This document shows positions 34,330 through 42,887 of a stretch of DNA of 62,622 bases, one piece after another. Numbering within the stretch: the stretch's first letter is position 1; each line of letters begins with the position of its first letter. Made by a program: the position numbers and the translations under genes. Location of the stretch: contig DACH01000015.1 of assembly GCA_002494625.1 (NCBI GenBank), forward strand, positions 1 to 62,622. Reading direction: 5' to 3'. The notes under the pieces were generated by a model. The model was given only the letters and a program-made list of their open reading frames with translations, was not told the origin of the DNA and ran no database searches. Source of the DNA: Archaeoglobus sp. UBA234 (GTDB taxonomy: Archaea > Halobacteriota > Archaeoglobi > Archaeoglobales > Archaeoglobaceae).

Positions 34330-35676
34330 ATGACCCGTATTGGTGCAGCCGGAGAACTTTTTGGCACTAATGGGGTACGGGGAATAGCCAATAAAGAACT
34401 CACAGCCGAGATGGCGCTTAACCTGGGAAGAACAATCGGTTCACTCAGAAAGGGAAGAATTGCCATTGCTGGAGATACCAGAATATCAACAGGAATGTTG
34501 AAGGCAGCGGTAATTGCAGGCATTACCTCTGTTGGCAGCGATGCGATTGACTTGGGTGTAGCTCCAACCCCAGCTCTTCAGTTCTATGTCAAGAGCAGAG
34601 ATGCTAACGCTGGTGTGATTGTAACAGCGAGTCATAATCCGAGAGAATATAACGGAATAAAGTTCGTCAGCGAAGATGGAACCGAATTCACAAGAGAGAT
34701 GGATGAGGAAAGTGAAAGAGTGTATAAGAGCAAGCTTTTCAGCCCTGCTTCTTGGGATAATGTCGGGCAGGTGTATTCAGATGACTGTATCAGGCTGTAC
34801 ATCGATGGTATTAAGAAAAGGGTCGATTCGGAGAAGATAGCATCCAGAAAATTCAGGGTTGTTGTTGATTGTGGAAATGGGACCGCTTCCTACACAACCC
34901 CCATCCTACTTAAAGAGCTTGGCTGTGAGGTTATAAGCATAAATTCTCATCCTGATGGCACATTTCCTCAGAGAAGTTCTGAACCTGAGGAGAAAAACGT
35001 ATGGCTGCTGAAAGAGGTTGTGAAGGCTGTAGATGCTGACCTCGGTGTTGCACATGATGGAGATGCAGACAGAGCCACCTTTGTAGATGAGAGGGGCAAC
35101 TTCATTCCCGAAGATGTCATGCTGGCTCTTGTTGCAAAGTACTATGTGAGAGAGAAGAAGGGAAAGGTCGTAACCCCCGTTTCAAGCTCTCGATGTGTTG
35201 AGGATACAGTCAGGGAGGAGGGTGGAGAAATCATTTACACTGCTGTCGGCTCACCAGTAGTTGTAAAGGTTATGAGGGAGGTAAATGCTGTCTTTGGTGG
35301 TGAGGGTAATGGAGGCCTCATTTTTCCGGAGTTCCAGCTCACAAGGGATGGGGGGATGAGTGCAGCAAAGGTACTGGAGCTGATCGCATTTGAAAACAAA
35401 CCAATTTCTGAACTTGTGTCACAGGTTCCACGCTACTATACCCTTAAGGAGAAGCTCCCATGCAGAGATAAAATAAGGTTGCTTGAGGGATTGAGAGAGG
35501 CTTTTCCTGAAGCCAATTTCACCGATGGAGCGAGGATGGATTTTGAAGATGGTTGGCTCCTCATAAGACCATCAGGAACCGAACCAATAGTCAGAGTTTT
35601 TGCCGAGGCAGAAACACAGTCGAGGGCAAAGGAGCTGCTTGAACTTGGAAAAGATGCCGTAAGAAGAATAACATGA
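34330..35676 (+). CDS. glmM: Phosphohexomutase, phosphoglucosamine/phosphomannomutase family
   Basis: 448-residue alpha-D-phosphohexomutase. The catalytic phosphoserine is in VTASHNPREYNG, the metal loop is HDGDADRATFVD, the sugar loop GGEGNGGLIFPE and the phosphate-binding loop RPSGTEPIVRVFAEA, all intact. The start FGTNGVRGIANKELTAEMALNLG is characteristic of the archaeal GlmM-like group, although bifunctional phosphomannomutase/phosphoglucomutase activity is possible. I use ATG at 34330 rather than the upstream 34246: the upstream 28 codons are hydrophobic and include the promoter (tttttaaac about 28 nt before the chosen ATG), so the transcript is probably leaderless. Confidence 0.9.
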   Translation: MTRIGAAGELFGTNGVRGIANKELTAEMALNLGRTIGSLRKGRIAIAGDTRISTGMLKAAVIAGITSVGSDAIDLGVAPTPALQFYVKSRDANAGVIVTASHNPREYNGIKFVSEDGTEFTREMDEESERVYKSKLFSPASWDNVGQVYSDDCIRLYIDGIKKRVDSEKIASRKFRVVVDCGNGTASYTTPILLKELGCEVISINSHPDGTFPQRSSEPEEKNVWLLKEVVKAVDADLGVAHDGDADRATFVDERGNFIPEDVMLALVAKYYVREKKGKVVTPVSSSRCVEDTVREEGGEIIYTAVGSPVVVKVMREVNAVFGGEGNGGLIFPEFQLTRDGGMSAAKVLELIAFENKPISELVSQVPRYYTLKEKLPCRDKIRLLEGLREAFPEANFTDGARMDFEDGWLLIRPSGTEPIVRVFAEAETQSRAKELLELGKDAVRRIT

Positions 35677-35763
35677 TAATTCACAGGGGAAAAACTTTTC
35701 CGATTTTTACTTAGGAGTCCAAAATCCGAAATCTTCAAAAAGCATGAATGGGTTCTCTAAGTT

Positions 35764-36168
35764 ATGGACGAACTTGAGATGATCAAGCAGAAAAAGATGA
35801 AAGAGATGATGGAGAAAATGATGACCGAAAAGCCAGACAGTAGTGTGAATCATCCCGTTAATCTGACATCATCCAATTTTGAGGAAGTTCTGAAGAATAA
35901 CAGATATGTTGTTGTTGACTTCTGGGCGGAGTGGTGTGCTCCGTGCAAGATGATGGCTCCAATAATCGATGAACTCGCAAGAGATTATGCAGGTGATGTT
36001 GTGTTTGGAAAGGTAAATACATCTGAAGAACAGGGAATAGCCAACAGATTTGGCATAACCGCAATCCCCACACTCATATTTTTCAGAAACGGCAAGCCTG
36101 TAGATAAGGTGGTCGGAGCACTGCCCAAGACCGAGATTATAAGATGGATAAGAAGAAATATGACTTAA
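35764..36168 (+). CDS. Thioredoxin with charged N-terminal extension
   Basis: 134-residue thioredoxin. The redox site is Cys58-Ala-Pro-Cys61 in FWAEWCAPCKMMAP, and ITAIPTLIFFRNG supplies the cis-proline. About 30 residues precede the thioredoxin fold, rich in Lys, Glu and Met (LEMIKQKKMKEMMEKMM), probably a helix for oligomer or partner contact; such extensions are common in archaeal thioredoxins. CAPC differs from the classical CGPC and may shift the redox potential. It stands alone between the phosphohexomutase gene and the convergent lysO pair. Confidence 0.92.
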   Translation: MDELEMIKQKKMKEMMEKMMTEKPDSSVNHPVNLTSSNFEEVLKNNRYVVVDFWAEWCAPCKMMAPIIDELARDYAGDVVFGKVNTSEEQGIANRFGITAIPTLIFFRNGKPVDKVVGALPKTEIIRWIRRNMT

Positions 36169-36176
36169 TTTTTTGA

Positions 36177-36800
36177 TTAGCCAATAGATGAGATGGCTGT
36201 AAGAAGAACGGGAACTGTAATTGAAATGAAAAAACCATGAATAAAGGCAATTAATCCCGTTTCTGAGTCGGAAAATTTTGTTATTATTGGCAGCGCCGTA
36301 TCCATTGTTGTAGCACCACCGATTGAGATCGCACTTTTTTTATCCGGAATTTTTGGATAGAGAACAATTGTAAGAAGCTCTCTCAAAAAGTTAGATGTGA
36401 ACCCAAGTGCTCCTGCGATGGTTCCAAGAGTTTTGGCAAGAAATGGTCCTGTCAATGAATACCACCCCATTCCAGCAGCAACACTCAGAGTGAGAACAAT
36501 AGAGTAATCTGTTAAAAGGTGAAGAAGCAGTCCGGCAAAAAGTGATCCTGAAACTGTTCCAAGATATATCAGCGCTCCAACCTTCCAGCTTCTTCTTATC
36601 TTATCCATTCTTGACTCCATCAGCCCCATATCAAGGCCTATGAGAAAAACGAAAAAAATCAGAACATACTCTATCGCATTCACAGAATACTGTCCTATCA
36701 ACCCGAAAACCCAGCTTTCCTCCACAGGGGGAATTGACTTCCCAGCAAAACCGAGAAGAAAGCCTGATGTGAGAATAAGAAGAATTATCCCTACGAACAT
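36177..36800 (-). CDS. lysO: Lysine exporter LysO family, C-terminal half
   Basis: 207-residue membrane protein matching the C-terminal part of LysO/YbjE (DUF340). About six hydrophobic helices are visible, with the family motifs FFVFLIGLDMG, AGMGWYSLTGPFLAK and NFLRELLTIVLYPKIP, followed by ISIGGATTMDTALPII. In Escherichia coli LysO is one chain of about 300 residues that exports lysine; here the N-terminal part is a separate gene immediately upstream (4-nt gap). The two products presumably assemble. Lysine biosynthesis genes (dapL, lysA) are elsewhere in the window. Confidence 0.85.
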   Translation of the reverse strand: MFVGIILLILTSGFLLGFAGKSIPPVEESWVFGLIGQYSVNAIEYVLIFFVFLIGLDMGLMESRMDKIRRSWKVGALIYLGTVSGSLFAGLLLHLLTDYSIVLTLSVAAGMGWYSLTGPFLAKTLGTIAGALGFTSNFLRELLTIVLYPKIPDKKSAISIGGATTMDTALPIITKFSDSETGLIAFIHGFFISITVPVLLTAISSIG

Positions 36801-36804
36801 TCTA

Positions 36805-37083
36805 TCACCTTGGCCCCACTGCTTTCAGAATTATTCTTGAGAACAGGTAGCTGAATAAGATAGTTGTAACGGCAAAAAGGACTGAGAGTTTTCCAACCTG
36901 CGTGAGTTCAGCTACATTGAGTTTTCTACCAATTTCAAACCCTAAGAAGAAAATCAAAAGAAAGAGACTGGCTGTTATACCCGTTGAAACAGCTTTTTTC
37001 TCCGTCTCATAACTCTTCTTCCTTTTCTCAATAGTGATGCCTGCCACTGCACCGAGTATAAGAGCGATGAGATACTCAATCAT
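36805..37083 (-). CDS. Lysine exporter LysO family, N-terminal half
   Basis: 92-residue membrane protein with three hydrophobic segments (MIEYLIALILGAVAGI; ASLFLLIFFLGFEIGRKL; LSVLFAVTTILFSYLFSRI), matching the N-terminal part of LysO/DUF340. I use ATG at 37083, with GAGGTG four nt upstream; an ATG at 37095 overlapping the signal peptidase stop is possible. The gene sits between the signal peptidase gene and the C-terminal half, all on the minus strand with almost no spacing. A split of this kind is common in archaea and is not a pseudogene. Confidence 0.75.
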   Translation of the reverse strand: MIEYLIALILGAVAGITIEKRKKSYETEKKAVSTGITASLFLLIFFLGFEIGRKLNVAELTQVGKLSVLFAVTTILFSYLFSRIILKAVGPR

Positions 37084-37091
37084 ACTCCACC

Positions 37092-37622
37092 TCAACTGAA
37101 AATAAGCCTGAAATATCCTATATATGGTATTCTAAACTTCGCTACACCTATTACCCAGCTTTTATCGACTGGCTCCGAAACATAGGGCTGATCAGGAATC
37201 GGATTGTGATCTCCCTGTGTGATGTAGCCCGACCTTGTTGCTCTCTCTTCAGTCAGGTAGATCTTATCTCCAACCCTTATTGGGATGCTCTCCCCCTTCT
37301 CAACATATGCAATAACTCTATGGATTATAGGAGTCTTACTCCCATCACCATTTGGCTTATAAACAATAACATCTCCGTAGCTTCCAAAACTTTTATATCC
37401 TTTCTCTGCACCCTCAATGTAGGTGACTATATTCACTCTATCAGGACTGACCAAAAATACAACATCCCCTCTGTGCATGTTTGGTTCCATACTCCCGGAT
37501 TCTACAGCCACCATAAAGGGCCAAGTGCCGGTAATCAGAATTCCGATGCCTACAATTAAGGCAACAATGAAAAGTGTTGATACAATGTCTTTTCCCCATG
37601 ATATCAGTGTGTCTCTGTCCAT
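37092..37622 (-). CDS. Signal peptidase I (archaeal/ER type)
   Basis: 176-residue type I signal peptidase. An N-terminal membrane anchor (IVSTLFIVALIVGIGILITG) precedes the catalytic serine in VAVESGSMEPNMHRGDVVF. The general base position is histidine (TPIIHRVIAYV), as in eukaryotic ER and archaeal enzymes, not the lysine of bacterial ones; the late Asp is in ITQGDHNPIPD. The active site faces outside the membrane. It may be co-transcribed with the lysO pair, since the next ATG overlaps or abuts its stop. Divergent from the polD small-subunit gene. Confidence 0.92.
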   Translation of the reverse strand: MDRDTLISWGKDIVSTLFIVALIVGIGILITGTWPFMVAVESGSMEPNMHRGDVVFLVSPDRVNIVTYIEGAEKGYKSFGSYGDVIVYKPNGDGSKTPIIHRVIAYVEKGESIPIRVGDKIYLTEERATRSGYITQGDHNPIPDQPYVSEPVDKSWVIGVAKFRIPYIGYFRLIFS

Positions 37623-37736
37623 GTAACAAACAAATCCTACTGGAGTTATTAAATATATCGAATTGGAGACAGGTTACTTTAAAACCACCCGAAATTGAGT
37701 TAAGCTGTTAAATCGACAATAAATTTCAAGGCAGAT

Positions 37737-39287
37737 ATGGAAGTAAAGATAGGGGTGAATCAATTGAATAAATTAAAAACTTCAGAGATGAAAGTTCTGG
37801 AAGCTGACAATTCTATCTCATCAAAGATAATATCTCTGTTTGCTGAAGAAGGTTACAATGTCAATCCATCTGCAGTTGAATTTCTGAAAAGGATTATTGA
37901 ACAGAAAAACATCAGTCCAGAGTCTTTCGTTAAAGCAATATGTAAAAACATCTCTTCGAACTCAATAATTATCGGAAAAGGTGACATAGATAGAGCTTTA
38001 AAACAGATTTATAGAAAGAAAGAAGGGAAGGAAAAAACCGACTATGAAAATAATTCTGTTATAACGGAAGAGAGAGGATCCTGCGAAGTCAGAATTGATA
38101 TCCTTAAAGATATAACAGGCTCTTCCACATGTGAAGGAGGGTTAGAGGATTTTCATCTTCACTTCACCACCAGATATGAGAAGCTCAGAAAAATCCTGAG
38201 AAATAGGGTCAGTGCTGTGCCAATCGAGGGTCTTTCGAGGGTTAAAGCTGAGAGCGTGGATGTTATCGGGATGGTATGCGATGTCAGAGAGACAAAAAAT
38301 GGTAACTATTTCATAGAGCTTGAGGACAGGACTGGGAGAATAGGAGTTATAGCCTCTGGAAAGCTCAAAGAAATAGCCATGGAACTTCTGGGAGATGAAG
38401 TTATAGCCGTTTCAGGAAGACTCAGAAATAGAACAATTATTGCAAATAGAATAATCTTTCCTGATGTTCCCCAGAATGGGAGAAGGGTCAAAAATGATTT
38501 TTCAATCGTTTTTATTTCAGACATTCACTTCGGAAGTAACACATTCTTGGAGGACTCATGGAACCTTTTTGTAAAGTGGCTCAGGGGTGAGGCTGGAAAC
38601 GAATCCATGAGGGAACTTGCAGAAAGTGTCAGGTGTGTCGTCGTGGCAGGAGATATAGTGGATGGGGTGGGCATATACCCCGGGCAGGAAAAAGAGCTGG
38701 AAATTTTTGATATCTACGGACAGTATGAAGAGGCAGCCTCACATTTCGACGACATACCCAGATCAATCAAGGTGGTTCTCTCTCCGGGAAACCACGATGC
38801 GGTAAGGCAGGCAGAACCGCAGCCAGCACTACCAAAGGAGTTCTCAAGCCTCTTTCCCAAGAATGTGATGCCAGTGGGAAATCCTGCGTGGGTGGATGTA
38901 GAGGGAATAAAGATTCTTGTCTACCATGGAAGAAGTATCGATGATATAATCCTCAAGATACCAAGACTGGATTACTCAGAGCCGACTGGGGCAGTTGAGG
39001 AAATGCTAAAGCGAAGACATCTCGTTCCCATGTATGGTGGGAGATCCCCCTTAGCTCCTGAAAAGGATGATCCTCTGGTAATCGATGAGATCCCGGACAT
39101 TGTTCACACGGGACATGTTCATACTTATGGGGCAAAGTACTACAGAGGAGTACTGATGATTAACTCCTCAACCTTCCAGGCTCAGACAGAGTTTCAGAAA
39201 AAGGTGAACCTCAATCCCATGCCCGGAAATGTGCCTGTGCTTTCAAAGGGCAAAATACATCGTCTTAGGTTTTACAGAGAGGCTTAA
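37737..39287 (+). CDS. polB: DNA polymerase D small subunit (DP1)
   Basis: 516-residue DP1, the 3'-5' exonuclease subunit of the euryarchaeal replicative polymerase D. Residues about 1-100 are the helical N-terminal domain; an OB fold follows near 165-245 (VDVIGMVCDVRETKNGNYFIELEDRTG); the calcineurin-like nuclease domain has SDIHFGS, AGDIVDGVG, SPGNHDA and a C-terminal HTGHVHTYGA, so the metal site is complete and the exonuclease should be active. The N-terminus is linked to the OB fold by a charged, low-complexity stretch (residues about 95-130). A TATA-like aataaattt lies close to the start. The large subunit is not in the window. Confidence 0.94.
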   Translation: MEVKIGVNQLNKLKTSEMKVLEADNSISSKIISLFAEEGYNVNPSAVEFLKRIIEQKNISPESFVKAICKNISSNSIIIGKGDIDRALKQIYRKKEGKEKTDYENNSVITEERGSCEVRIDILKDITGSSTCEGGLEDFHLHFTTRYEKLRKILRNRVSAVPIEGLSRVKAESVDVIGMVCDVRETKNGNYFIELEDRTGRIGVIASGKLKEIAMELLGDEVIAVSGRLRNRTIIANRIIFPDVPQNGRRVKNDFSIVFISDIHFGSNTFLEDSWNLFVKWLRGEAGNESMRELAESVRCVVVAGDIVDGVGIYPGQEKELEIFDIYGQYEEAASHFDDIPRSIKVVLSPGNHDAVRQAEPQPALPKEFSSLFPKNVMPVGNPAWVDVEGIKILVYHGRSIDDIILKIPRLDYSEPTGAVEEMLKRRHLVPMYGGRSPLAPEKDDPLVIDEIPDIVHTGHVHTYGAKYYRGVLMINSSTFQAQTEFQKKVNLNPMPGNVPVLSKGKIHRLRFYREA

Positions 39288-39310
39288 GCCATAAAATTAA
39301 AGGATTTTAT

Positions 39311-40387
39311 CTAGGCCTTCCAGATTATCACTGCCAGAATTCCAAGAAGGAAAAGCAGGAAAGCGATTATGGACATATATACTGCCACGACTCCATTCTG
39401 TCTATCTTCCCACGCCCGGTACAGCAAATCTTTTTCAATCTCTGAAACATTGACAGTGTCGATTATAGCCCTTGCATAATCCTTGTCGTTTATTCCAATT
39501 TTAAAGCCCCTCTCTGTAACTATTTCCACACCACTACCTGCCGGGATGTAATTGTAGTATTTCACTATGTAAAAATCATGGCCGTAATAGTTGGTCTTGT
39601 AGAGTAGTTCATAATTTCTGTCAAGCAGTATTCTCAGCCTTGAAAAATCAGGCATCGGGAGAGGATATGGTGTTGACGTTTCAGCCGGGGTCTCAACAGG
39701 TGGAGGGGTCTCAGAAACCTTCTTCTCCTTCGAGAAAGTATAGGCATCGAAAAGCTCATAATAGTCAAAGCCAGCTTTCAGATCTATTTCGTCGAGATAA
39801 GCTTCAGTTCCGGGATCAACCCTGAAGATGAAGTACTTTCTAGCCTCAGAAATCGGTACGCTGAAAATGTATTTCTCATCACCATATTCAAGCGATGCCA
39901 GACCATCAACCACATTCAGATTGAGCTGGAGATTGTCCCAGCCGCCTTTAACCTCTGTCAACTTTGAGATTGTACCGTTGAAGCTGTAAAGGTAATTGCT
40001 ATCTATATAAATCCCACATAGTTCTCTGTCTTCTCTGTAACCTTCAGAACTCATAGGATACTCAAAGATTAGCACTCTCATATACCCATCAGTTGTTCTA
40101 TTGATTTTGAAGTTCATTTTCAACTTTACATAGGGTGTTTTCTGAATGTCAACGCCAAGAACTCTTCCCGAACTTCCACCATCAATCCTGAGAACCTTGT
40201 TCGCCCCCTCATCCACTATTTCAGAAATACCTCCGTGATACCACTCCGTAAATGGATTTTTGAGGTAATCAAAGTTTGCATATAAATTTACAACCGCTGC
40301 CTGAGCGGTTAATGGAAATATGGTGATAATAAAAAGTAGAGAGAGAATGCTCCCCCATGATATGCGAATAATCCTTTGTGAATTCAT
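39311..40387 (-). CDS. Secreted membrane-anchored protein of unknown function
   Basis: 358-residue protein with an N-terminal signal peptide (ISWGSILSLLFIITIFPL, ending TAQAA) and one C-terminal transmembrane helix (VYMSIIAFLLFLLGILAVII) followed by WKA, so most of the chain lies outside the cell. Residues about 30-215 have a beta-rich pattern similar to carbohydrate-binding or lectin-like jelly rolls (FDYLKNPFTEWYHGG; LYSFNGTISKLTEVKGGW; RVDPGTEAYLDEIDL). A Pro/Thr-rich linker at about 228-250 (SETPPPVETPAETSTPYPLP) leads to a second small domain. I do not recognise a characterised family; a cell-surface role is inferred. Confidence 0.7.
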   Translation of the reverse strand: MNSQRIIRISWGSILSLLFIITIFPLTAQAAVVNLYANFDYLKNPFTEWYHGGISEIVDEGANKVLRIDGGSSGRVLGVDIQKTPYVKLKMNFKINRTTDGYMRVLIFEYPMSSEGYREDRELCGIYIDSNYLYSFNGTISKLTEVKGGWDNLQLNLNVVDGLASLEYGDEKYIFSVPISEARKYFIFRVDPGTEAYLDEIDLKAGFDYYELFDAYTFSKEKKVSETPPPVETPAETSTPYPLPMPDFSRLRILLDRNYELLYKTNYYGHDFYIVKYYNYIPAGSGVEIVTERGFKIGINDKDYARAIIDTVNVSEIEKDLLYRAWEDRQNGVVAVYMSIIAFLLFLLGILAVIIWKA

Positions 40388-40466
40388 AATTATTTTTTTC
40401 GATACACATATATATAATTCTTTTGAAAACCGTAAAATTTTTTCATAATGATGGGAAAATAAAGTT

Positions 40467-40994
40467 ATGGCAAAGGAGTACGGTGGAGTTATTATAGAAT
40501 TTTATCATGGGGATATAACCAAACTCGAGGTTGAGGCAATTGTCAATGCTGCAAACACAAGGCTCTATATGGGTGGAGGAGTTGCTGGAGCCATTAAGAG
40601 AGCAGGTGGTCAAGAAATAGAGGATGAAGCAGTCTCCAAGGGACCTATAAAGATTGGTGAAGCCGTTGAAACCACTGCAGGAAAATTGAAAGCAAGGTAT
40701 GTTATTCACTCTCCTACGATGGAGCTAGACTTCAAAACTAATGAGGAGAAGATAAGGCTGGCAATGAAGGCTGCCCTCAAAAAGGCTGAAGAACTCGGAA
40801 TAAAGTCAATAGCTTTTCCTGCTTTGGGAACAGGTGTAGGTGGGTTCTCCAAGAGTGAGGCTGCAAGAATAATGGTTGAGGAAATAAAAAACTCAGTCGA
40901 TGCTGGAACAGATTTGGAGAGAATAATACTTGCCGACATAAGTGAGGAACAGGTAGAAGAGTACAGGAAGAGGGCAGAGGAGATTCTGAAATAA
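40467..40994 (+). CDS. Macro-domain ADP-ribose-binding protein
   Basis: 175-residue stand-alone macro domain, closely resembling the AF1521-type protein that first defined ADP-ribose binding by macro domains. Ligand-binding loops are clear: AIVNAANTRLYMGGGVAGAIKRAGG near residues 25-50 and IAFPALGTGVGGFSKSEAARIM near 112-133. The length matches the family. Possible activities are ADP-ribose 1''-phosphatase or de-ADP-ribosylation of proteins. The start has a weak ribosome-binding sequence (gatggg). moaC follows 50 nt later with its own TATA box, so the genes may be separate. Confidence 0.93.
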   Translation: MAKEYGGVIIEFYHGDITKLEVEAIVNAANTRLYMGGGVAGAIKRAGGQEIEDEAVSKGPIKIGEAVETTAGKLKARYVIHSPTMELDFKTNEEKIRLAMKAALKKAEELGIKSIAFPALGTGVGGFSKSEAARIMVEEIKNSVDAGTDLERIILADISEEQVEEYRKRAEEILK

Positions 40995-41043
40995 TTCGAT
41001 GGTCACAACAAACTTTAATTATTTTTGAGTTTGACACAATTCC

Positions 41044-41511
41044 ATGGCATTCACCCATTTTGACAATTCTGGAAGGGTAAGAATGGTTGACATTTCTGAA
41101 AAGATTGATTCTCTAAGGATTGCTGTTGCTGAAGGAAAAATCAGACTGAGAAAGGAGACTGTAAAAGCTATCCTTGAGAACAGGCTGGCAAAAGGGAATG
41201 TTCTCGCAACTGCTGTTGTTGCTGCCACACTGGCAGTGAAAAAAACTCCTGAACTTATTCCCATGTGCCATCCAATCCCGCTCTCACAGGTTGAGGTGGA
41301 CTTTGAAATTCAGGATGACGAGATAAAGGCTATCTGTAAGGTGAAATCAACTGGTAAAACCGGAGTTGAGATGGAGGCTCTTACAGGAGTTAGTGTAGCC
41401 CTTCTTACAATCTGGGATATGGTAAAATCCATGGAGAAAGATGAGAGTGGCAACTATCCATCTACAAAAATAAGTGACATTAAAGTTGTTTTTAAAGAGA
41501 AAAAGAGCTAA
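41044..41511 (+). CDS. moaC: Cyclic pyranopterin monophosphate synthase MoaC
   Basis: 155-residue MoaC, which with MoaA makes cyclic pyranopterin monophosphate, the first intermediate of molybdenum/tungsten cofactor. Diagnostic segments are MVDISEK near the start, KGNVLATAVVAATLAVKKTPELIPMCHPIPL, KSTGKTGVEMEALTGVSVALLTIWDMVK and the conserved Lys/His residues in them. The length is normal. A TATA-like actttaatta lies about 25 nt before the ATG (leaderless). moaA is not nearby. It links functionally with fdhD at 6.8 kb. The D-lactate dehydrogenase-like gene starts 14 nt after its stop. Confidence 0.95.
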   Translation: MAFTHFDNSGRVRMVDISEKIDSLRIAVAEGKIRLRKETVKAILENRLAKGNVLATAVVAATLAVKKTPELIPMCHPIPLSQVEVDFEIQDDEIKAICKVKSTGKTGVEMEALTGVSVALLTIWDMVKSMEKDESGNYPSTKISDIKVVFKEKKS

Positions 41512-41525
41512 CTAGGGGATTTAAA

Positions 41526-42878
41526 ATGGTAGACATTCAGGAGATTCTCGAAAAGGAGGGGATAAAAACATATTTAGATGATAAATACCTTTACGATGAG
41601 ACTCCTGAGTTCGTGAGGGTTGAACCCTCAAGAGATATTGTTGTTGTAAAGCCCGAGACAACCGAAGAAGTATCCAGAATCATGAAGATTGCGAGCAGCA
41701 GAAGAATAAAGGTCTTCATAAGGGGTGGAGGAACTGGCTTAAGCTGTGGAGCTGTTCCAACTGAGAGCGGGATAGTTCTTTCAACCGAGAAAATGAAGGA
41801 GATTGAAATAGACTCAGAAAACTTTTGCGCTGTTTGTGGGGCAGGTGTAACTCTTGGAGAGCTGATAAAAAAAGCTGAATCCTGTGGGTTAAGCTTCCCT
41901 CCTCATCCAGGAAGCGAGGAGGCGACAGTAGGGGGAATGGTTTCAACAAATGCAGGCGGAGTCAGAGCTATGAAATATGGAGTTATGAGAAATTATGTCC
42001 TTGGAATCGTCGCTGTTTTGCCAGATGGAGAGATAATCAGGCTTGGCGGGAAGTTGATAAAGAACAATGCAGGCTACAACCTGATGCACCTTCTGATAGG
42101 TAGTGAGGGCACCTTGGCGGTTATAACAGAGATCACAGTTAGGCTTCTACCTCCAATGCAGAAAACTGCAACCCTTGCAATTCCATTCAAGAGTGTTGAT
42201 GGAGCCATCCAAGCGGTTGTTGAGATTTTAAGAGCTGGATTGATGCCTCTCGCTCTTGAGTACATCGAAAAGGATGCTATAGAAATAGGTGAGGGTGTAA
42301 GTGGGAGAAGATGGCCCCCGAGAGACAGAGCAAATTTGATGGTGATTATAGAGGCAGGAAGTGAGAATGAACTGATAGATCAGGCAGAAAAGATAGAAAA
42401 AATATGCAAAGGATTTGGTGCCAGTGATATTTTCCTTGCCACTGGTGTTAGAGAGCAAAGAGACCTTTTGATGGTGAGAAGCCTGATATATGAGGGTATA
42501 AAGAGAGATGTTCTGGAGATTCTTGATGTGTCTGTACCGGTTGCTGCCATACCCGAGTACATAAAAAAATGCAATGAAGTTGCAGAGAGAATGGGTTTCA
42601 GAGTTATCAACTATGGACATGCAGGAGATGGTAACATCCATCAGCACCCCTTGAAGGGCAAGTTTAAGCCAGAAGAGTACGACAATCTCAAAAAAGAGTT
42701 TTTCAGGATTGCAAAAAGTCTTGGAGGAACCATAACAGGAGAACATGGTGTGGGGGCTGTGAAGAAAAAAGAACTTAGAGAGTTACTTCCAGTGACTGAA
42801 TATGACCTTATGGTGAGGATAAAGAGAGCATTTGACCCGCTGAACATCCTAAATCCGGGAAAGGTTCTGGACATCTGA
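41526..42878 (+). CDS. FAD-linked oxidase, D-lactate/glycolate dehydrogenase (GlcD/Dld) family
   Basis: 450-residue member of the vanillyl-alcohol-oxidase flavoprotein family. The FAD-binding PCMH domain is seen in FIRGGGTGLSCGAVPTESGIVL, PPHPGSEEATVGGMVSTNAGG and NAGYNLMHLLIGSEGTLAVITE; the C-terminal part has INYGHAGDGNIHQHPL and GTITGEHGVGAVKK, holding conserved histidines. Archaeoglobus has a well-known D-lactate dehydrogenase of this family and grows on lactate, so D-lactate is a likely substrate. The C-terminal DPLNILNPGKVLDI is typical. It starts 14 nt after moaC and is followed 9 nt later by the XPB gene, so co-transcription is possible. Confidence 0.88.
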   Translation: MVDIQEILEKEGIKTYLDDKYLYDETPEFVRVEPSRDIVVVKPETTEEVSRIMKIASSRRIKVFIRGGGTGLSCGAVPTESGIVLSTEKMKEIEIDSENFCAVCGAGVTLGELIKKAESCGLSFPPHPGSEEATVGGMVSTNAGGVRAMKYGVMRNYVLGIVAVLPDGEIIRLGGKLIKNNAGYNLMHLLIGSEGTLAVITEITVRLLPPMQKTATLAIPFKSVDGAIQAVVEILRAGLMPLALEYIEKDAIEIGEGVSGRRWPPRDRANLMVIIEAGSENELIDQAEKIEKICKGFGASDIFLATGVREQRDLLMVRSLIYEGIKRDVLEILDVSVPVAAIPEYIKKCNEVAERMGFRVINYGHAGDGNIHQHPLKGKFKPEEYDNLKKEFFRIAKSLGGTITGEHGVGAVKKKELRELLPVTEYDLMVRIKRAFDPLNILNPGKVLDI

Positions 42879-42887
42879 GGTGTATCC

